From NCBI GenBank assembly GCA_937967725.1, contig CALBSY010000483.1:1-9656 (forward strand): a DNA stretch of 9,656 bases, read 5' to 3'. How positions within the stretch are numbered: the first letter of the stretch is position 1; the number at the start of each line of letters is the position of its first letter. The translations under genes and the position numbers were made by a program. The stretch is from an uncultured Alphaproteobacteria bacterium. Lineage in GTDB: Bacteria > Pseudomonadota > Alphaproteobacteria > Caulobacterales > Aquidulcibacteraceae. A model generated the notes under the pieces. It ran no database searches. It was not told the DNA's origin and was given only the letters and a program-made list of their open reading frames with translations. This document shows positions 1 through 5,912 of this stretch, in pieces.

Positions 1-562
1 CGACATTGCGGTGCGTCAGCACCACGCCTTTAGGTTTGCCGGTGCTGCCGGATGTGTAGAGGATCGCCGCCATGTCAGCGTCGATAACCCGGTGCGGTGG
101 CGGCGCATCCGGCACGCCGGCGTCGCTCCACGCCAGAACGGACACGCCGTCTACTTCGCCGGATTGGCCGCCGATGGCGAACACTGTCGTCAAACCGGGG
201 CAAGCGGTCAGCATTTCACTCAGCGGCGCCAGGCGATCGGCGGTCGTCACCAGCATGCGCACGTCGCAGTCACGTAGAATGTGGCCCACCTGATCAGCCT
301 TCAGCGCCGGATTTACCGGCACGAACACGGCGCCAGCACGGCTGGCGGCGAACAACGAAACCACCGCCTCCCAGCGCTTCTCGCAATACACTGCGACCCG
401 CTCGCCGCGGCCGATTCCCGCGGCAAGCAACTCGCCCGCGAAACCCGCGATGCACACCTCCAGCTCGGCGTAGCTGAGCGAACGCTTCGAGCACGCCAGC
501 GCCGTCCGTCCGGCATGCGTGTGCGCTCTGTGCGCTGGCAGGTGGTGAACGAGGCGGCGCAT
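1..562 (-). CDS. Acyl-CoA/acyl-AMP ligase, exosortase A-associated type (partial, N-terminal part)
   Basis: An adenylate-forming ligase that activates a carboxylic acid with ATP and passes the acyl group to CoA or a carrier protein. The minus strand gives about 187 residues before the gene leaves the window. Near residue 169 is the family's phosphate-binding motif, YTSGSTGKPKGVVLTHRN. Earlier blocks such as YCEKRWEAVVSLFAASRAG, VFVPVNPALKADQVGHILRD and VRMLVTTADRL resemble, from memory, the AMP-forming ligases annotated as exosortase A system-associated (TIGR03098). I chose ATG 562 because MRRLVHHLP fits how those proteins begin. In the same frame a GTG at 595 has a better ribosome site (AGGAG about 6 bases upstream), and an ATG lies at 586, so the start is uncertain. 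The gene diverges from the ACP gene, its likely acyl acceptor. Ligase class is certain; the exosortase link is inferred, as no exosortase lies in the window. Confidence 0.85.
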   Translation of the reverse strand, partial: MRRLVHHLPAHRAHTHAGRTALACSKRSLSYAELEVCIAGFAGELLAAGIGRGERVAVYCEKRWEAVVSLFAASRAGAVFVPVNPALKADQVGHILRDCDVRMLVTTADRLAPLSEMLTACPGLTTVFAIGGQSGEVDGVSVLAWSDAGVPDAPPPHRVIDADMAAILYTSGSTGKPKGVVLTHRNV

Positions 563-733
563 GGTTACCCACAGCGCGCCGAACATAGCGCGCACATGCC
601 ACTCCTATTGCGCCGAACAGCGCCGATCAATCGCGCGCACGAGACAGGCGTTCGCCTGCGCGTTTATTTGCGTTTACAGTGCAGCGGGAAATCCGGCATA
701 GCTGCGGGCGTTCGAGAAGCGGGCGGGGATCCG
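563..733. promoter_or_regulatory. Divergent promoter region with inverted and direct repeats
   Basis: This gap between the ligase (leftward) and ACP (rightward) genes must hold both promoters. It contains a perfect inverted repeat, CAGGCG-TT-CGCCTG (645-658). Immediately after it the heptamer GCGTTTA occurs twice, at 660 and 670, exactly 10 bases (about one helical turn) apart. This arrangement could bind a regulator serving both genes. I could not identify convincing -35/-10 boxes, so the regulatory role is inferred. Confidence 0.35.
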
Positions 734-994
734 ATGAATATCGGCGACAAGGTTAAGGCGATCCTGGACGAAGCGCTGGCGCTCGATGGGCGCAGCGCGG
801 AGTGGGACGAAAACACCGCCCTGCTCGGCAGCCTGCCCGAGTTAACCTCGATCGCCGTGGTCACGGTGCTGCTCTCGCTCGAAGAGGAGTTTGGCATCGT
901 GTTCGCCGACGATGAGCTCGACGCCGACACCTTCGCCTCTTTGGGAAGCTTGACGCGCTTCATCGAAGGCAAGCTCTCGGTAGGGGCTGCCTGA
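734..994 (+). CDS. Acyl carrier protein (exosortase A-associated type)
   Basis: An 86-residue acidic carrier protein, the usual ACP size. It should carry an acyl chain on a 4'-phosphopantetheine arm in the cytoplasm. The attachment serine is most likely S39 in the block LPELTSIAVV, at the start of helix 2; the usual preceding Asp (D-S-L/M) is Thr38 here. The remainder (LLSLEEEFGIVFADDELDADTFASLGSLTRFIEGKL, quoted in parts: EEEFGIVFADDELD and FASLGSLTRFIEGKL) follows the ACP pattern of acidic helix 2/3 and a C-terminal helix. ATG 734 follows a purine-rich GGGCGGGGATCC stretch that can act as ribosome site. The divergent neighbour is an acyl-AMP ligase, the expected loading enzyme. Four bases separate its stop from the next gene, so the two are probably co-transcribed and translationally coupled. 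Confidence 0.88.
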   Translation: MNIGDKVKAILDEALALDGRSAEWDENTALLGSLPELTSIAVVTVLLSLEEEFGIVFADDELDADTFASLGSLTRFIEGKLSVGAA

Positions 995-998
995 GCTC

Positions 999-1985
999 AT
1001 GAGCCAGTTGCGCCTGGGCGAAGAGCGTTTGTCGCTCGCAAAGGCGCTTAAGGAAGCCGCTGCCGCCGATCTCGCCGCTGCAGCGCCTGACTATCTCCAA
1101 CGCTTTCCGCTAGAGCCATACATCGCGGAACTGGAGCATCACGGCCGTCCGCATCGGTTTTACGAGTTCACGCCACGGGCGCTCGAGATCAATCGGGAGA
1201 TGCATGCGGCCTACCCCGACACCGCAGTTGAACTCTATAATCGGATGTTGCTGGCCCACTGCATTGTGCGCTCCGAGGCGCACAAGGGCCACATCATTAT
1301 CTCGACCATCCATCCCTACATTCTCGAGGACTTCGACCGAATTCTGAAAGCCTTAGGGCGTCCACGCGCTGGATACTACAAACGCGACAACCACCTGTTT
1401 CGTCGCGACCTGGCCATCGCGCGCCTAAAGGTTTTGCCGAACGGCTTTGAGTTCTACGATCTGGACGCCTGCATAGCCCGTCGCGAGATGCTAAAGGGCG
1501 GCGTTAGAGGACTCTTCCGCTATGCGGCCGCGTTTCGAACCGGCCTTCTTGCCCCACTCTATCCACTCTACGAACCGCACTGGGATCGCCGGTATGTGCG
1601 GTATTTCTCCGCCGAAGAGTACGAACGCTGCTGCCTGCGCATGGCCGACATGCTGGCGGTCAATCCCAGCGTTCGCGCCGTTGTATCGCCGAGTTGGTGG
1701 TACGATCCGCAACTGAAGCCGATCTCGCCGGAGCTATGGTTTGTGCGGGAGATCGCCGAAGCCGGCGGCGCGCGCTTCATGCTGATCAGCAATCCGAGCC
1801 CGGTGATCATTTCCGATGCGCTGGCGTTCTCGCCGCTGCGCAAGAGCTTGCATGCACAAGGCAAATACAACCCGCGCGGCTATTTGATGGTGTGGCCGCG
1901 CAAGGCCATGATCGCCTGGGCCAAACGCACGCGCCAGGAAAAGCCAGATTTGGAATCGCGCGGCGTGCCCTGCAGCGACGCCTAG
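999..1985 (+). CDS. Uncharacterised 328-residue protein coupled to the ACP gene
   Basis: I do not recognise the family. The product is soluble-looking: no signal peptide, no clear membrane segment, and an Ala/Lys/Glu-rich amphipathic N-terminus (about 7-30). Notable blocks are HKGHIIISTIHPYILEDFDRI (in parts: HKGHIIISTIHPY at 95-107, ILEDFDRIL at 108-116), YYKRDNHLFRRDLAIARLKV (126-145), the tryptophan pair in SPSWWYDPQL (230-239), and ARFMLISNPSPVIISDALAF (258-277). G/C-rich third positions and no internal stop support a real gene. It starts four bases after the ACP stop with no strong ribosome site of its own, which suggests coupled translation. The context suggests it acts on an acyl-ACP or its product, possibly as an acyltransferase or condensing-type enzyme, but no motif proves this. 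Its stop overlaps the true end of the convergent amidinotransferase by four bases. Confidence 0.85.
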   Translation: MSQLRLGEERLSLAKALKEAAAADLAAAAPDYLQRFPLEPYIAELEHHGRPHRFYEFTPRALEINREMHAAYPDTAVELYNRMLLAHCIVRSEAHKGHIIISTIHPYILEDFDRILKALGRPRAGYYKRDNHLFRRDLAIARLKVLPNGFEFYDLDACIARREMLKGGVRGLFRYAAAFRTGLLAPLYPLYEPHWDRRYVRYFSAEEYERCCLRMADMLAVNPSVRAVVSPSWWYDPQLKPISPELWFVREIAEAGGARFMLISNPSPVIISDALAFSPLRKSLHAQGKYNPRGYLMVWPRKAMIAWAKRTRQEKPDLESRGVPCSDA

Positions 1986-3029
1986 AAGTACGGTTGAAGG
2001 CCCCCGCGGCGGCGAAGGTCGACCGTGGCGCAATGGAAGCGGGCGTCGCAGCGGCTTTGCGGTTTCCTCGACCACGACGTGCTTTTCGTCGAGCGACAAC
2101 ACATTCATCGAAAGCCACAAGAACGACTGATAGCCGGGATCGTCCTTCGGGAAAGTCGAACGAGGCGCATCCACCAAATCCCAGCCGCCCTTCTTCAGAA
2201 CGTCCGGCATGTATTTGAGCGGCCGGTCCGGGTTGGTCATGATGAGGCCAGGGCGCAGCGGCACGAACGTCGCGTCGATGTGCAGCGCGCGGTCGTCTTC
2301 GAACTCGACGACGTGAAACCGGTATTGATCACCGAAATGCCGCTCCAGCCATTCGACGCCGAAGCGGTTGGTGACATGGCTGAGCTGAATGAACACGTCG
2401 CGCCCGCAGCGCGCCATATCCGCGACGTCGAAGAGCGGCTCGTACTCTGTTATCACGTATTCTTCGCCGCGCTTGTAGTCCTTGTTGAACGCGCGATCGT
2501 CAAGCCGGGGTTTGGGCGCCGTCGTCCAGCGCGCGCCGCGCTTGAAATAGTCTTTCACCAACTCGCGATAGGCGAAGAACTCAAAATAGCGCGACCTCAT
2601 CGCCATCGTGGCTTCGAGAATTTCGTCGCCGAATACGATCAACACGTCGCGCGGGTTGGCTTGGCAATTGCCCCCCGGCGAACTCCACTCGGGCGTCCCG
2701 AACGGGGCGGTGTGCACTATGGCTTCGGGCCGCCGCACGGTAGCGCCAAATTGTTCAATGATGCTCACGAATCCCGCGAGCTGCTGCTTGGCCTTTGCGT
2801 AGGATTCAGGCGGTACAAGCTTTCCGCCTGACATCGAGTGGTAGAGCTTGCCGGCGCGCACATGCTCCTCGGGTTTCACCGCGCCGAGGCCGATCTCCCA
2901 GGGGAGGATGGCCGCGCCGTCGAGCACGCCAACGATGACCTCCTCCAGCGGATCCCACTCGTTGTACGAATTCACCACCGGCGTCGCGCGCGCCGCTGGC
3001 TGTTTCGAGAGTTGCATCTGGTCTGTCAT
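1982..3029 (-). pseudogene. Glycine amidinotransferase (AGAT) family gene with 3' deletion/frameshift
   Basis: AGAT-family enzymes (human GATM, cyanobacterial CyrA, SxtG) move the amidino group of arginine to glycine or another amine through a cysteine in a pentein fold. Residues 1-327 match well: PEWSSPGGNCQANPRDVL (113-130), DVADMARCGRDVF (201-213), ALHIDATF (248-255), TNPDRP, WLSMNVLSLDEKHVVVEE. D201 and H250 have the same 49-residue spacing as human D254/H303. After L327 (codon 2049-2051) the frame loses similarity. One base over, another frame reads ARFHCATVDLRRRGG...PYF and stops at TAG 1982-1984; this is the AGAT catalytic end (human FHCWTCDVRRRG), with Cys codon 2030-2032. The His-to-Cys distance would be 83 residues against 104 in human, so about 20 codons are missing with net frame change. 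Read straight on, the frame runs to 1734 as antisense of the neighbour. It is probably inactive, though a sequence error is possible. No Shine-Dalgarno is seen; CCTCCTC precedes the ATG. Confidence 0.8.
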
Positions 3030-3185
3030 GAGGAGGCGCCCTGTCCGTCCCGCTTAACGCGCGGCGTTCGGCCCCGCAATGCGGCGCGCCTCAGAGGTGT
3101 TCGCCCCACACGCGGTAAATTTACCTTAGCCGTTCCCATTTGCTGCAAGATCGTAGAGATTGCGCGCGCTTGGACGGGGGCGTCT
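3030..3185. promoter_or_regulatory. Divergent intergenic region with 12-bp palindrome
   Basis: This 156-base gap separates the leftward amidinotransferase from the rightward dehydrogenase operon. It holds a perfect palindrome, GGTAAATTTACC (3114-3125), which is AT-rich against a GC-rich background, about 60 bases before the dehydrogenase start and 85 before the amidinotransferase start. This is a plausible operator for a dimeric regulator. Promoter boxes were not identified with confidence. Confidence 0.4.
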
Positions 3186-4952
3186 ATGAATGTGGAGAAC
3201 GGCGGTCCGAAGCGGCCGGACGTGGCGAGCGCGTTTGCAGGCGCACGCGCCGCGCTCTCGCGTCTCTTGTCGGCTTCGTGGCTGCGCAACCCGCGCGTGA
3301 TCGCCGCGGCCCTTGTTCTGGGTGGGTTGGTCTGCGCCGCGATCGGCTACGCCATCGCCCGCAGCCCGCTGCCCCACGCCATGCGGGTGTCGGTGCTCGA
3401 CCCCGCCGCCGTGACGATGCGCCGTTGGCTGGGTCAGCGCGACCAAGCGCACTGGGAGCGCTACGAGACCCATCTCGGTCCGTTCCAGGTCGTGCGTGCG
3501 CGAATTGCTGATGAGGCTGATGGGGCCATGGCCGCGCGCGAGGAACTCGATGGCAACCTCGTCTTCCTCACCCAACGTGGCGCGATGAGCGTGCTCACCG
3601 AAGCGAAAGAACTGCACGCACTCGCAATTTCTCCCCCTATGAACAACGACGCGCTGCGCGCCGCGAACCTGCCGGGACTTAATTACGATTTTTTCCGCGC
3701 GCTCGATCTTCTCGCCATTCAGACCGCGCCGAGCCAATTCGATCTCTACGTCAGCTACAACAAATTCGTCGCGGCGGACTCGTGTTTCCAGATCGCTGTC
3801 GGGCGCATCGGCATGAGTGTCGACGACGGCGGTGTGACGCCGGCGTCGGATTGGGAGGAAGTCTTCACCACCCAACCATGCGTGCCGCCGCGCGTGACGC
3901 CGGACGTGTTCATTGGCCTGCAAAGCGGTGGGCGGCTGGTGCGCTATGACGAGCGCACCATTCTGTTCTCGACCGGCGACCTTGAATTTGACGGCGTCCT
4001 CTACCCGGGCATGGAAGAAGCGCCCAACGGTCCTCAGGATCCAAGCTGGGACTTGGGCAAGATTATCGCGCTGGATATCGAATCCGGACGGGCTACGCAT
4101 TGGGCGAGGGGTTTTCGCAACCCGCAGGGCTTGCACCTCGATCGTCAAGGCCGCCTCTGGGAAACCGAACACGGACCCTATGGCGGCGACGAAATCAATC
4201 TCGTCCGACGCGGCGGCAACTACGGCTGGCCGAACGTCACCTACGGCATGCGCTACAACCCGCTCTACGATAACTGGCCGCTCAACCCGACCCATGGCGG
4301 TCACGAAGGATACGATCGACCCGCCCACGTGTTCGTGCCGGCGATCGGTGTTTCGCAGCTGATCCAGCCGTCTGAAGAAGCGTTTCCATTCTGGCGCTCG
4401 AGCTTGCTGGTGCTGTCCATGCGTGCACGCGCGCTTTATGCCGCGCGGCTCGACGGCGACGAGATCGTCTATGCCGAACCCCTGCCGATGGGCGCCCGCT
4501 TGCGCGACATAATCAACCGCCGAGATGGGGAGATCGCGATTGTTACTGACGGGGGCGCGCTGATCCGCATACGTCCGATTGAGAATGGTGAGGTGTCCTC
4601 TGAGCCATTTGCGATCGCGGACCTGCGTCATGGCGACAGGCGCGAGCGCCTTTCACCGGCTCAAGCCGGGCAGCGCGTATTCGCCGCCAATTGCGCGTCT
4701 TGCCACAGCCTCGCCGGCGCAACCGGAGCCGGACCGCCGCTCAATGGCGTTGTCGGACGCGACATTGCAGCGACGGACTATCCCTTTTCGCCGGCGCTCG
4801 AAGCGGCGGATGGGGCCTGGACCGCACAACGGCTGACGTCGTTCCTGACTGAGCCCGAACCACGCTTATCCGGGACGACCATGCCCGCCCCCCAGCTCAC
4901 GCGCGAGCAAGCACGCCAGATCGTCGCCTACCTGCGCACGACGGACGATTAG
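3186..4952 (+). CDS. Membrane-anchored glucose/sorbosone dehydrogenase-type propeller with C-terminal cytochrome c
   Basis: A 588-residue predicted periplasmic quinoprotein. Order: a 37-residue basic cytoplasmic tail, one membrane helix (about 38-58), a beta-propeller of the PQQ-dependent aldose/sorbosone dehydrogenase family (about 65-480), and a class I cytochrome c (about 490-588). Family motifs are FRNPQGLHLD, WETEHGPYGGDE (325-336) and NYGWP (345-349). The heme site is CASCH (503-507), followed by GPPLNGVVGR and a likely axial Met566 in SGTTMPAP. Such enzymes oxidise sugars or alcohols with PQQ and pass electrons to heme c and the respiratory chain; the substrate is unknown. ATG 3186 was chosen because the open frame upstream has no membrane-protein character and crosses the divergent gene; GACGGGGGC precedes this ATG. 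Cysteines in the DSCFQ and QPCVPP segments could form a periplasmic disulfide. It heads a probable operon with the next two genes. Confidence 0.85.
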   Translation: MNVENGGPKRPDVASAFAGARAALSRLLSASWLRNPRVIAAALVLGGLVCAAIGYAIARSPLPHAMRVSVLDPAAVTMRRWLGQRDQAHWERYETHLGPFQVVRARIADEADGAMAAREELDGNLVFLTQRGAMSVLTEAKELHALAISPPMNNDALRAANLPGLNYDFFRALDLLAIQTAPSQFDLYVSYNKFVAADSCFQIAVGRIGMSVDDGGVTPASDWEEVFTTQPCVPPRVTPDVFIGLQSGGRLVRYDERTILFSTGDLEFDGVLYPGMEEAPNGPQDPSWDLGKIIALDIESGRATHWARGFRNPQGLHLDRQGRLWETEHGPYGGDEINLVRRGGNYGWPNVTYGMRYNPLYDNWPLNPTHGGHEGYDRPAHVFVPAIGVSQLIQPSEEAFPFWRSSLLVLSMRARALYAARLDGDEIVYAEPLPMGARLRDIINRRDGEIAIVTDGGALIRIRPIENGEVSSEPFAIADLRHGDRRERLSPAQAGQRVFAANCASCHSLAGATGAGPPLNGVVGRDIAATDYPFSPALEAADGAWTAQRLTSFLTEPEPRLSGTTMPAPQLTREQARQIVAYLRTTDD

Positions 4953-5061
4953 CGGCGTTCGCCAATCGAGCGATCATTCCCCGCGTTGGGCGCGCCGTCT
5001 TGAAGGCCGCTTCGGCGGCATGGTATCGCTTTTCCGCCACGAACAATTTGGGGCGGGGAAG

Positions 5062-5865
5062 ATGCCAGAATTGGCCAAACCTTATGTCGTCCTGCGCAAT
5101 GCGCTGGATCAAGACGATGTCGGGTTTTTGCGCGCGGCGTGCAAGACGCGCCTGGGCGCGGATGGCATTCCCTGCTTCGCGCTGATCGACCATCGGAAGC
5201 ATCCGACGTATCTGAAGATCGAGCGTCAGATCACCGAACAACTCGGTGAACCGATCCACTATCTGAACGATTTCTATATCTACACCGACAACACGTTCAG
5301 AACCGGCTGGCACATGGACACCGAACTGTTCACGTTCGAGTTCGCGGTCAACGCCTGGATCCTGCTGTCGCCGGATAGAATTGAGAACCCGCTCGGCTTC
5401 ATTCCGGACATCAACGTCGACGCAGACCACTACTTTCACAGCGTCAATATCGATGGCGACGATTGCACGTTCCGCAACTACCGCACCGGAAAGACGCAAA
5501 CGCGTTCGCTTCAGGACATCGAAGCGCGCCAGATGCACACGCCGGAAATCAATGTCGGCGACATCCTGCTCATCAATCCGAAGCTTTATCACAAAACCAA
5601 CGTCGAGACGCCGAAGCATGCGTTCGCGCTCAAATTCGTTTATGGCGGCAGCCGGAAGGGCTGCTTGTCGCCAAAACAGGTGCCGTCAATTCTTTGGCCT
5701 GAGGTGAAAACCTTCAACGAAGTGATCAACAACTCCCCGACTTGGGACGATTTCGTCGACGGCCTGCGCGAGCAACTGAAAACCGAGGACGGGCGGACCA
5801 AGTTGAGCTCGGGCTTCTACCCCGAAAAGTTCGACCTCTATCGCCGCATGGTCGAAACCCTCTAA
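5062..5865 (+). CDS. PhyH-like Fe(II)/2-oxoglutarate-dependent oxygenase
   Basis: A 267-residue cytosolic non-heme iron oxygenase, expected to hydroxylate (or otherwise oxidise) a small molecule while converting 2-oxoglutarate to succinate. The iron triad is visible: H84-x-D86 in GWHMDTELF and distal H177 in NPKLYHKTN, about 91 residues later, close to the spacing in phytanoyl-CoA hydroxylase. K191 in FALKFVYGG, 14 residues beyond, is placed to bind the 2-oxoglutarate carboxylate. VGDILLINPKLYH is the typical strand before the distal His. I preferred ATG 5062 (after GGGGCGGGGAAG) because the 14 codons from the in-frame ATG 5020 use rarer codons (GTA, CTT, TTT, GGG); 5020 remains possible. It lies 109 bases after the dehydrogenase-cytochrome gene and 47 before the FAD oxidoreductase, so a common operon is likely. 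Substrate unknown. Confidence 0.82.
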   Translation: MPELAKPYVVLRNALDQDDVGFLRAACKTRLGADGIPCFALIDHRKHPTYLKIERQITEQLGEPIHYLNDFYIYTDNTFRTGWHMDTELFTFEFAVNAWILLSPDRIENPLGFIPDINVDADHYFHSVNIDGDDCTFRNYRTGKTQTRSLQDIEARQMHTPEINVGDILLINPKLYHKTNVETPKHAFALKFVYGGSRKGCLSPKQVPSILWPEVKTFNEVINNSPTWDDFVDGLREQLKTEDGRTKLSSGFYPEKFDLYRRMVETL

Positions 5866-5912
5866 GCCTAAACCACTTTGCCTTTTGCCGCGCGTCATGC
5901 ATGGAAGGCGCA

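Noticed and set aside
281..733. Upstream extension of the ACP open frame to 281
   Set aside because: It runs antisense through the ligase and the divergent promoter region. ATG 734 gives a normal-sized ACP.
1734..1981. C-terminal extension of the amidinotransferase frame
   Set aside because: It lies past the frameshift, is antisense to the 328-residue gene, and has no similarity to the AGAT C-terminus, which is found in another frame ending at 1982.
3126..4631. 501-codon open frame antisense to the dehydrogenase-cytochrome gene
   Set aside because: The plus strand has clear family motifs (WETEHGP, NYGWP, CASCH). The antisense translation is Arg/His/Val-rich without recognisable motifs, a usual shadow in GC-rich DNA.
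4897..5619. 240-codon minus-strand open frame over the oxygenase
   Set aside because: The plus strand encodes a coherent HxD...H oxygenase; the minus frame shows no domain motif.
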